Source: CAZHVS01 sp964536015 (GTDB lineage Bacteria > Bacteroidota > Ignavibacteria > Ignavibacteriales > Ignavibacteriaceae). Taken from it: a stretch of DNA of 64,000 nt. Every line of letters starts with the position of its first letter. The first letter of the stretch is position 1. Shown here in pieces: positions 17,184 to 25,385 of the stretch. A program made the position numbers and the translations under genes. The stretch spans positions 23,687 to 87,686 of the forward strand of contig CAZHVS010000013.1 of NCBI GenBank assembly GCA_964536015.1, written 5' to 3'. The notes under the pieces were generated by a model. The model worked only from the letters and a program-made list of their open reading frames with translations, was not told the DNA's origin and did not search any database.

Positions 17184-18884
17184 ATGGACATAAAAAATAA
17201 AACTGTTCTGGTTATCGGTGGATGGGGACTTGTAGGAAGTGCCATCATTCGTAAATTGGTTCCCGAGAAACCAAAAAAAATAATTTTGACATCATTATTA
17301 AAATCTGAAGCACTTGATGCAGTTAAAAAGTTCGAGAAAGAATTTCCTCATCTTCCAAAGAAATATTTCATACCGTGGTGGGGAAATATTCTTGTTAGAG
17401 ATGAATTTAAAGATATGAATAGAAATATGATTCTTGAAGATCCTGAAAAAAGAAAAATAATGATGCAGGATACTCTGGATGACCTTGATGATAATATCCT
17501 AAAGAATGCTTCTTTGTATAAACTCATTACAAAATATAAACCTGATATAATTATTGATTGTATAAATACTGCAACTGGTATAGCTTATCAAAACATCTAC
17601 ACAACTTATAAGCATATAAAAACAATGCTAATGGGCAAACCAAAAGCTGAACAGTTGAGCGAAATGCTTGAAAAAGTTTTGTGTACAGTTTATATACCAC
17701 AACTAATAAGGCATTTGCAAATACTTTACAATTCAATGCATGAATCAAAAACTCAGATTTACCTTAAAATCGGTACAAGTGGAACCGGCGGGATGGGATT
17801 AAACATTCCCTATACTCACAGCGAAGAAAAACCTTCACGTGTATTATTAAGTAAATCTGCTGTTGCTGGCGCTCATACTCTATTGTTATTTTTAATGGGA
17901 AGAACTCCAGACACTGCAATTACAAAGGAAATTAAACCAACAGCAGCAATTGCATGGAAAAAAATTGAATTCGGTTCAATTAGAAAGCATGGAAAAGAAA
18001 TTGAGTTAGTCGATATTCCTTTTGAATCAGCAATTCAGCTAAAAGATAAATTTCAATTTAAACTGGATAATAAATTTAAGTCTTCTGGAGACGTACTTAA
18101 ATCTGTTTATATTGACACAGGTGAAAACGGAATCTTCTCAAGAGGTGAATTCGAAGCAATTACTGCACAAAAACAAATGGAATTTGTAACTCCAGAAGAA
18201 ATAGCATCTGATGCAATTTTCGAAATAAAAGGTGGTAATACAGGACACGACATTATTAATGCTCTCGATAATGCTTCTCTTCATCCAACATATAGAGCGG
18301 GTTATATGCAGCATTTTGCAGTTGAAAAACTGAGTGAGCTGGAAAAGCAAAATGATGTGTACAGTGTTGCTTTTGAAATGCTTGGACCTCCAAGACTTTC
18401 TAAACTTCTTTATGAAATCCATTTACTTAGATTAGTTGCTGGTTATATGAAAAATATTGTAACTAAAAGCAGCAAATACTTATCAGATGAGATGACAAAG
18501 TTGTTAAAGGAAAATCCAAAACTGCGAAGTGAAATTCTTTCAATTGGAATACCTATACTCCTTCCTGATGGTAAATCATTACTAAGAGGTAATGAAATAA
18601 AAATTCCAGTTTATACTGGATTGGAAGAAATAAAAATGACAAAGAAAAATATAGAAGAATGGGCTGAAAATGGTTGGGTTGATCTTAGAGTAAATAATAT
18701 GACTACCTGGAAAAAACGTCTTCAATCCATTATGGATGACGCTTTATCTCACGCTACTAATGACACGAGCTCTGCTCATGTAAGAACAAAGCAATACTGG
18801 AACAATTTTGAACAAGTAGATATTGGAAGAGTTGTTAGCTGGATATTTATTCATGAAGAAAAAGGACCAAGAATGAAAGATTAA
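17184..18884 (+). CDS. Large NAD(P)-binding Rossmann-fold (SDR-like) protein of unknown function
   Basis: This 566-aa cytoplasmic protein begins with a textbook dinucleotide-binding loop, VIGGWGLVGSA (10-20), in a beta-alpha-beta setting. Later come an acidic/Asn strand (DIIIDCINTATG, 121-132) and KIGTSGTGGMG (195-205). Tyr210 and Lys224 could be an SDR-type Tyr/Lys pair, but their spacing (14) is not the canonical YxxxK. The protein is about twice the size of a normal SDR. The second half (about 300-566) has no motif I recognise, though LGPPRLSKLLYE is conspicuous. The gene is preceded by a ribosome site (aaggtag) and followed by a strong terminator, so it stands alone. Substrate and pathway are unknown. 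Confidence 0.6.
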   Translation: MDIKNKTVLVIGGWGLVGSAIIRKLVPEKPKKIILTSLLKSEALDAVKKFEKEFPHLPKKYFIPWWGNILVRDEFKDMNRNMILEDPEKRKIMMQDTLDDLDDNILKNASLYKLITKYKPDIIIDCINTATGIAYQNIYTTYKHIKTMLMGKPKAEQLSEMLEKVLCTVYIPQLIRHLQILYNSMHESKTQIYLKIGTSGTGGMGLNIPYTHSEEKPSRVLLSKSAVAGAHTLLLFLMGRTPDTAITKEIKPTAAIAWKKIEFGSIRKHGKEIELVDIPFESAIQLKDKFQFKLDNKFKSSGDVLKSVYIDTGENGIFSRGEFEAITAQKQMEFVTPEEIASDAIFEIKGGNTGHDIINALDNASLHPTYRAGYMQHFAVEKLSELEKQNDVYSVAFEMLGPPRLSKLLYEIHLLRLVAGYMKNIVTKSSKYLSDEMTKLLKENPKLRSEILSIGIPILLPDGKSLLRGNEIKIPVYTGLEEIKMTKKNIEEWAENGWVDLRVNNMTTWKKRLQSIMDDALSHATNDTSSAHVRTKQYWNNFEQVDIGRVVSWIFIHEEKGPRMKD

Positions 18885-18904
18885 CTTTCATTCTAATATG
18901 AATT

Positions 18905-18937
18905 TTAAGCCACCTTACTGGGTGGCTTAATCTTTTT
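18905..18937 (+). terminator. Terminator after the Rossmann-fold gene
   Basis: The perfect 10-bp stem ttaagccacc/ggtggcttaa (18905-18914/18921-18930) with a 6-nt loop is followed by tcttttt. It lies 20 bp after the stop codon. Confidence 0.85.
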
Positions 18938-19090
18938 AAACCAGTCTCAAAACACTACTTGTTCTCATTATGTTACACGACAACCTTTCACTGTTCTAAA
19001 AAACCTGTGTTTTCTTTTAGTTTTCGAAGCTTATTTCTGGTATAAATGATGTAAAGTTTGAGCTAAACTTATAAATCATAAGGAGTAAGA

Positions 19091-22000
19091 ATGAAGAAAA
19101 CCTTCAATTTATTTTCTTTCTTCGTTGCTATTTTCTTAGTAACGACCTTCCTGCAATCGAGGGCATTTGCCCGTGATCCAGGAGGTGGAGGAAATCTGGG
19201 AAAAACGATGTCTTCATCGTATTTCCAGAATCCTACATTAGATGGCACTAGTACTGCAAAGGTGTTTAATATTGAGGTTTATACGGGTAACGTAAAATTT
19301 ACAAACCCGTATACTAACCAAGAAATGACTACTTCTGCAGGTACTTTTAAGGGTGAAGTAAATGGTGTAACGGCATATTTTTATTGTATTGATATAAGTC
19401 ATTACATCGCTTTCTATAAATCAGATCAACCTCACACATATACTGATTCTGGTTTTACACAATCAGCCATTACATACATTTTAAATAATTACTATCCGTT
19501 CAGATCATATCCATATACGGGTAGTGCTTCAACGGTTCAAATAGAAGCTGCTGCTATTCAATTGGCTATCTGGCATTTTGCAGATGGAGTGAATATTAAT
19601 ACTTTGACAGGCCCATCAGGTAGTTTAACAGAGCTAAAAAATAGAGCAAATGCAATAATCAATGATGCTCTTGCTAATGCAGGAAATGTAATCCCTGTTC
19701 AGACTTTAACTATTATTCCTGATTTTCAAATCAAGAATATTGGACAAACAGGAACTTTCTTTGCACAAGCTCTTGATTTGAATGGCAATGGAGTTGCAAA
19801 TTTAAATATTGGATTTTCTACTACGTCCGGTACTTTAAGTTCAACAACTGCTGTAACAAATTCAACAGGTGTTACCCCAAATATTACTATTACACAAGGG
19901 AGTAGCAATCTTGCAAATATTTCAGCTTCAACAACAGTTACAATTCCACAAGGCACACGATACGTACATACAGTTGAGCCAGGCACTTATCAAAAACTTG
20001 TCCTTGCGACACCAACTACAACTACAAGAACCGCTCAAGGTATTGTAAAATGGTATCAGCCACAAGGTGATTGTGATTTAAATGGCTACGTTACATATAC
20101 TCAGGGTGGCTGGGGAAGTCCATCAAACAGCACTCCCGGTCATTACAGGGATACTTATTTCTCTACGTTGTTCCCTACCGGTTTAGTGCTTGGAAGTACA
20201 TATAACATGATGTTTCAGAACGCTGCAGCAGTAAAAAATTATTTACCTGCTGGAGGAACTGCTTCTGCATTAACTCAAAATTATATCAATCCAACAACTA
20301 CAACTTCAGGTGTTTTTGGCGGACAGCTAACAGCATTAGCTTTAAACCTTGCATTTGATGATGCTAATATTCTGGGATTAAGTTCAGTTCCTCTTGGCAA
20401 CCTTGAAATTATTTCAGGTCCTTTAGCTGGTAAAACTGTTTATGACGTTTTTGCATTAGCAAAGTTAGCTTTGGGTGGACAGACAACAGCATACTCTATT
20501 GCAGACTTGAATAATGCCTTAACTGCAATTAATGAAAACTTTGATAACGGAACCACCAATAATGGTTATTTACGTTGTCCTTTACAAAAAGCATCAATTG
20601 GTGATAGAGTATGGTTCGATACAAATAAAAACGGAATTCAGGATAATGGCGAAACTGGTGTCCCTGGAATATCTGTTAAGTTATTCGATTGCTCAAATAA
20701 CTTGATTGCAACCACTACTACAGATGCAAATGGCAATTATATCTTTGCAAATTTGACACCCGGAGATTACTATGTCCAATTCATTTTACCTTCAGGTTAC
20801 GCATTCAGTCCAAAAGACCAGGGTTCAAATGATGCTATTGACTCTGATGCAGATTTATTAACTGGAAAAACTATCTGCACGACTCTTTCGCCAAATGAAA
20901 ATGATATGACCTGGGATGCTGGTATTTATATTTGTATGAATACACTTGGTGACTTTGTATGGCGTGATAAAAACGCAAATGGAATACAAGATATTGGTGA
21001 ATCTGGAATTCAAGGTGTGGTTGTTGAATTACTTAATAGCAGTAATTCTGTTATTGCAACTTCAACAACAAATGCTTCCGGTTTGTATCAATTTCCAAAT
21101 ATTCCAAACGGAATTTATACTGTAAGATTGGCTGCATCTAATTTTGCAAGCGGTGGTGTTTTATTCAGCACTGCAAAAGAGAAATGGTATGCATCACCAA
21201 AAGATCAAGGCAGTGATGATACAAAAGATAGCGATGGAGATGAAACACTTCATACGGCTTCAGTAACATTAGCTTGTGCAGATAATCCAACTATTGATTT
21301 TGGATTCTATAAATCTTGTGTCAGTTTTATTAAAACTGGTCCTTCATCAGTGCTGGTTGGTGATACCGTGATTTTCCATTTTAGAATTGAAAATTGCGGT
21401 GACCTTGTTCTTGGTGGCGGAGTAGATGTTATAGATTCACTCTTGAAACCTACAGGTGATCATATTATTGCAAATGCAACTGTTCAACCAGGAGCAGTAT
21501 GGGAATTTGATAAAACATTTGTTACAACTTCCAATCACTGCGGTAACTTGCTTAATGTCGCATCAGCAGTTGGTCATCCAAAACTTCCTAATGGAACTTA
21601 TTTAGCTAATGTTGTCGATAATTCACAATGGACTGTAACTGTTATTTGCAACAACTCTTCTTTAGGCGATAGAGTCTGGGAAGACTTGAACAAGAATGGC
21701 ATTCAGGATGCAGGTGAACCCGGTGTTGGTAATGTTATTGTAAAACTTTATGACTGCAATAATGTTCTTAAAGGAACAACTACTACTAACGCTTCAGGTT
21801 ATTACTTGTTTGCTAATTTATTCCCTGGTAACTATTACGTTCAGTTTGTATTACCTACTGGTTATGTTTTCACATCAAAAGATCAGGTTTCAAATGATTC
21901 ACTCGATTCTGATGCTGATGTAACTACCGGTAAAACTATCTGCACTACGATTACAGCAGGTGAAAATGATATGACATGGGATGCTGGTATTTATAAACCA

Positions 22001-24694
22001 GTATATTGTGTAACTAACTGGACAGGTTCGTTAGGTCCAGATTCAGCAATTTGTTTATATGAACCTCAATGGATTACAATTAAAGCAGAAGTACATTTAA
22101 CTCCTAATCCAAGCAAAGCAAGAGTTCAAACTTCCTGGAGAATTGTACATCCTCACGAATTAGATACAAGTTATAATTATAATTCATTCTGGATTTACCA
22201 GGATACAACTTTCTACTTCTCTGCTTATTGGCCTGGAATTACTTCCGCCGACAGTATAGTAGAAATTCACTACGGATTAAACGTACTTGATTGCGATGGC
22301 AATCCAATACACGATGGTATTGGTCGGGACCTTTACTGGTATCCTTGGGTATGTCCACCGCCTGCTCCAAACCATGCTGATATAAGTGTAATTAAATCAG
22401 CCAGCAAAACTAATCCGCAGGATAATGAAAATATTTCTTATACAATCTTAGTTAAAAACAATGGTCCAAAGAACGCAACTGGTGTAGTTGTGTTGGATGT
22501 TCTCCCCGCAGGAGTAAAATATCTATCATATACTGCAACTCAAGGTACTTATGATACTGCAACCGGGAAATGGACTGTTGGTAATCTTAATAATGGAGCT
22601 ACCGCAACTCTAACAATAAATGTAAAAGTTCAGGTTGGTGGAGCTTCAACAGCAGCAATTGATTTAGGCGCTGCAACAGGATACAATGTATTCGTATTTT
22701 ATGATATTAATCAGCCTTCTTCTGATACTCAGGGTAAACTTGCTGTTGGAAGAAACGCATATTTGTCAAATTATAGCGTAGGTGATCAATTACCTCCAAA
22801 TAGTGGTGATGTACTAATAGTTGGAAACAACTTAACCTATACAAGTGGAGCGGTTTATAATGGTAATGTTGTCTATGGCAATTCAACCAATTTACCAATT
22901 CCACAAGTTAGTATAAATAATGGTACACTTCGTCAGGAATCTGTAATTGATTTTACTGCTGCAGAACTCTACCTTACTAACTTATCAGCAACTTTAGCAG
23001 CTTATCCTGTTAATGGAACTACTGCTTTCCAATGGGGTGGATTAACACTAACAGGTACAAATCCGTTCTTAAACGTATTCTCAGTATCTGGTGCAAATCT
23101 ATCTTCAGCTAATAATGTTAGTATCAATGTCCCGAGTGGTTCTGTCGTTCTTGTTAACATTAGCGGAACAACATTATCATGGACAGGCGGTTTGACTGTA
23201 AATGGAACAATAATCAATAATGTTATTTATAACTTCTATGATGCAACTAACATTACTCTACAAGGTATTGATGTTCGTGGCTCTATTTTAGCTCCTAAAG
23301 CATCAGTCAATTTTGTAAGTGGTGTTCAGAATGGACAAATGATTGCAAAGTATGTATCAGGCATGGGACAATTCAACTATGAATTATTCATTGGAAATAT
23401 TCCTGTTGATACAACTATCATTAACATTGCAAGAGTAATTGCATCCTCACCAACAGATCCTAATCCAGCTAATAATCAATCTGTAGTATCAGTTTATGTT
23501 GGTGGAACAGGTAACGGTGGCGGTACCGGAAACATTGGGAACTGGCACTATGTTGGTAATTTTGGATTGAATGAAATTGTATGGACTCTTACAAACGATT
23601 TCCAGGGTAATATTCTTTGCGGAACAATGGGTGGTAAAATATTCCGCTCTGTTGACGGAGGAATGACCTGGACAAGAATTAATACTTATATGTATGCTGG
23701 ATTTATCTGGTCACTTAAAGTTAGTTCAACCGGAACCATATTTGCTGGTACTGAACAGGGCTTATACAAATCAACAGATAATGGTGCAACATGGATATTA
23801 ACTTCTCTTGTTGGAAAAGATGTTCGTTCAATCACCATAGATGCTGCTGGAAGACTATATGCAGCTACATGGGGATTCGGAATCTATAAATCCACTGATA
23901 ATGGATTAACCTGGACACAAATAAACAATGGATTGAATAGTTTTGCTATCAATTCAATTGTAATCAATCCTTCCCAACATTTATTTATTGGTGGTATTGG
24001 TTCAGGAGTATCTAAATCAACTGACTATGGAACAACCTGGAATTGTACAAACATTGGTTACAATTATGTATGGTCACTTGCTGTCACTACAACTGGAGTA
24101 TTATACGCTGGTACATATGGCAGTGGTGTCTATCGTTCAATTGATAACGGTGCAAGCTGGTCTCAGGTTAATAATGGTCTATTAGGACAATTCATCTACT
24201 CAATTATTGTTGATGCTGGAAACAACGTATACGTTTCCTCTTGGGAAAACGGTGTATTCGTTTCATCAAACGGTGGAGATAGCTGGATGAATTCTGGCAT
24301 GAGTGGACGTGGAGTAAGTTCATTGCTTCTCAATCCTGCCTCTAATGTATTATTTGCAGGCACAAGTGATGGAAAGATTTTTTCTAATAATAGTCCGTTC
24401 ACCGATGTTAAGATGACAAAAGAAATTCCTGCTACATTCAAGCTGGAACAGAATTATCCTAACCCATTCAATCCTTCTACAAAGATTGAATTCTCTGTTG
24501 CAAAGAGAGAAATGGTATCTGTCAAAATCTATAACATAATTGGTCAGGTTGTTAAGACATTGATCAATCAGGAATTAGAAGCTGGCAAGTATTCTGTAAC
24601 TTTCGATGCAAATGAATTAGCAAGTGGAATATATATCTACAGATTAACTTCCAACTCTGCTAATATCACGAGGAAGATGATATTACAAAAGTAA
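19091..24694 (+). CDS. Giant surface protein: thioester (TQXA-like) domain, SdrD-B repeats, choice-of-anchor A, propeller, T9SS tail
   Basis: This 1867-aa protein has a signal peptide ending near RAFA (27). Residues about 55-200 resemble a Cys-Gln thioester adhesion domain: YFYCID gives Cys99 and AAIQLAIWHF gives Gln157 in the IQxAIW setting of the TQXA motif. Then come a Big-1-like Ig region (205-295), a domain of about 325-497 containing DCDLNGY, and SdrD-B/prealbumin-like repeats at about 501-613, 618-740 and 857-968 (GDRVWxDxNKNGIQD). A DUF11 domain (about 1096-1180) and a choice-of-anchor-A domain (about 1188-1435, LGAATGYNVF and LAVGRNAYLSNYSVG) follow. A BNR/sortilin-like propeller (about 1485-1775, KSTDNGxTW) and a T9SS sorting domain (NYPNPFNP) end the chain. 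The likely role is covalent adhesion at the cell surface. A good ribosome site (aaggagt) precedes the ATG and a terminator follows, so it is a single-gene unit. Confidence 0.85.
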   Translation: MKKTFNLFSFFVAIFLVTTFLQSRAFARDPGGGGNLGKTMSSSYFQNPTLDGTSTAKVFNIEVYTGNVKFTNPYTNQEMTTSAGTFKGEVNGVTAYFYCIDISHYIAFYKSDQPHTYTDSGFTQSAITYILNNYYPFRSYPYTGSASTVQIEAAAIQLAIWHFADGVNINTLTGPSGSLTELKNRANAIINDALANAGNVIPVQTLTIIPDFQIKNIGQTGTFFAQALDLNGNGVANLNIGFSTTSGTLSSTTAVTNSTGVTPNITITQGSSNLANISASTTVTIPQGTRYVHTVEPGTYQKLVLATPTTTTRTAQGIVKWYQPQGDCDLNGYVTYTQGGWGSPSNSTPGHYRDTYFSTLFPTGLVLGSTYNMMFQNAAAVKNYLPAGGTASALTQNYINPTTTTSGVFGGQLTALALNLAFDDANILGLSSVPLGNLEIISGPLAGKTVYDVFALAKLALGGQTTAYSIADLNNALTAINENFDNGTTNNGYLRCPLQKASIGDRVWFDTNKNGIQDNGETGVPGISVKLFDCSNNLIATTTTDANGNYIFANLTPGDYYVQFILPSGYAFSPKDQGSNDAIDSDADLLTGKTICTTLSPNENDMTWDAGIYICMNTLGDFVWRDKNANGIQDIGESGIQGVVVELLNSSNSVIATSTTNASGLYQFPNIPNGIYTVRLAASNFASGGVLFSTAKEKWYASPKDQGSDDTKDSDGDETLHTASVTLACADNPTIDFGFYKSCVSFIKTGPSSVLVGDTVIFHFRIENCGDLVLGGGVDVIDSLLKPTGDHIIANATVQPGAVWEFDKTFVTTSNHCGNLLNVASAVGHPKLPNGTYLANVVDNSQWTVTVICNNSSLGDRVWEDLNKNGIQDAGEPGVGNVIVKLYDCNNVLKGTTTTNASGYYLFANLFPGNYYVQFVLPTGYVFTSKDQVSNDSLDSDADVTTGKTICTTITAGENDMTWDAGIYKPVYCVTNWTGSLGPDSAICLYEPQWITIKAEVHLTPNPSKARVQTSWRIVHPHELDTSYNYNSFWIYQDTTFYFSAYWPGITSADSIVEIHYGLNVLDCDGNPIHDGIGRDLYWYPWVCPPPAPNHADISVIKSASKTNPQDNENISYTILVKNNGPKNATGVVVLDVLPAGVKYLSYTATQGTYDTATGKWTVGNLNNGATATLTINVKVQVGGASTAAIDLGAATGYNVFVFYDINQPSSDTQGKLAVGRNAYLSNYSVGDQLPPNSGDVLIVGNNLTYTSGAVYNGNVVYGNSTNLPIPQVSINNGTLRQESVIDFTAAELYLTNLSATLAAYPVNGTTAFQWGGLTLTGTNPFLNVFSVSGANLSSANNVSINVPSGSVVLVNISGTTLSWTGGLTVNGTIINNVIYNFYDATNITLQGIDVRGSILAPKASVNFVSGVQNGQMIAKYVSGMGQFNYELFIGNIPVDTTIINIARVIASSPTDPNPANNQSVVSVYVGGTGNGGGTGNIGNWHYVGNFGLNEIVWTLTNDFQGNILCGTMGGKIFRSVDGGMTWTRINTYMYAGFIWSLKVSSTGTIFAGTEQGLYKSTDNGATWILTSLVGKDVRSITIDAAGRLYAATWGFGIYKSTDNGLTWTQINNGLNSFAINSIVINPSQHLFIGGIGSGVSKSTDYGTTWNCTNIGYNYVWSLAVTTTGVLYAGTYGSGVYRSIDNGASWSQVNNGLLGQFIYSIIVDAGNNVYVSSWENGVFVSSNGGDSWMNSGMSGRGVSSLLLNPASNVLFAGTSDGKIFSNNSPFTDVKMTKEIPATFKLEQNYPNPFNPSTKIEFSVAKREMVSVKIYNIIGQVVKTLINQELEAGKYSVTFDANELASGIYIYRLTSNSANITRKMILQK
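20591..21994 (+). repeat. SdrD-B-type internal repeats of the giant surface gene
   Basis: Three copies of a ~115-residue prealbumin-like module are encoded at about 20591-20929, 20942-21310 and 21659-21994. The first and third are close relatives, sharing GDRVW, NKNGIQD, PGDYYVQF-like and MTWDAGIY blocks; the middle copy is more diverged. Such modules usually extend an adhesin away from the cell surface. Confidence 0.75.
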
Positions 24695-24716
24695 TAATTA
24701 TCCCGACCCGATGATT

Positions 24717-24750
24717 AAAAAAGGCTGTCCTTCTGGACAGCCTTTTTTAT
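24717..24750 (+). terminator. Terminator after the giant surface gene
   Basis: The perfect stem aaggctgtcc/ggacagcctt (24721-24730/24735-24744) with a ttct loop is followed by six T residues. It lies 26 bp after the stop codon. Confidence 0.9.
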
Positions 24751-24762
24751 TAAATTTAATTT

Positions 24763-25308
24763 TTACTTAAATGAAATACCTGCTGAGAAATATAGTAAAA
24801 AATGAGTTTGGGATTTATCAAACAAGATAGCTGGATGATAACCCACTTCAAATTCTAATAAAGTTCCATCGCTCAATTGATAAAAATATCCACCATTAGT
24901 ACCAAAATTCGGAAGAATTGCTGGATACTTGAGCATGATGCAGCCAGACCAAGACTTCCACATAAAAAGAAGTTATTAACCAGACTAAATTCAGGACCGG
25001 TTTTTAGATATGTCAATAAAAAAGGAAAATTTTCTGATACATCAGAGATATTTCCAAAATTAAAACCATATTCAAAATACCATTTTACCTTGAATGACTC
25101 TACAGGAAAAATAAAATTGCTTGAACACGATCAGCATTTAAACTTAAAATTAATGGAGATCTATTATGAAAGTCTCCCCTTGTAATTGATGTAGCTGTTC
25201 CAACTAATAATCGATAACGAGATAAAGTTGAATCAGTAACAACCGTCCCATCTTCCTGAGCATTTAATTGAATTAGTAAAGAAAAGAAAAAAATAGAAGT
25301 TTTTTCAT
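24763..25308 (-). pseudogene. Frameshifted outer-membrane beta-barrel gene
   Basis: Reading the minus strand from the ATG at 25308, a signal peptide (MKKLLFF, then in the next frame LLIQLNAQ) is broken by a frameshift. The chain continues as EDGTVVTDSTLSRYRLLVG to a stop near LFFL. It resumes in another frame (PVESFKVKWYFEYGFNFGN, then FSLVNNFFLCGSLGLAAS) and changes frame again for the last part (KYPAILPNFGTNGGYFYQ, ending YFSAGISFK at 24763). Joined together, the pieces form a plausible ~180-aa secreted barrel with a hydrophobic/aromatic C terminus, similar in style to the intact 16486-17040 protein. At least three frame breaks make sequencing error an unlikely sole cause, since neighbouring long genes are intact. 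No intact copy is visible here. Confidence 0.7.
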
Positions 25309-25330
25309 TAAACCACTACAATATTATTCC

Positions 25331-25366
25331 TAAAAAAAGAAGAGATACTTTTTAAGTATCTCTTCA
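25331..25366 (-). terminator. Terminator of the Omp28-like T9SS gene
   Basis: The 12-bp perfect stem gaagagatactt/aagtatctcttc (25339-25350/25354-25365) with a 3-nt loop is followed on the minus strand by a run of T. It lies about 20 bp after the stop codon at 25386. Confidence 0.85.
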
Positions 25367-25385
25367 AATTAATAAACGATAGCTG

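Noticed and set aside
24877..25185. A 102-aa plus-strand open frame
   Set aside because: It runs antisense to the frameshifted barrel pseudogene, has no ribosome site and no recognisable domain. The minus-strand reading explains the sequence better.
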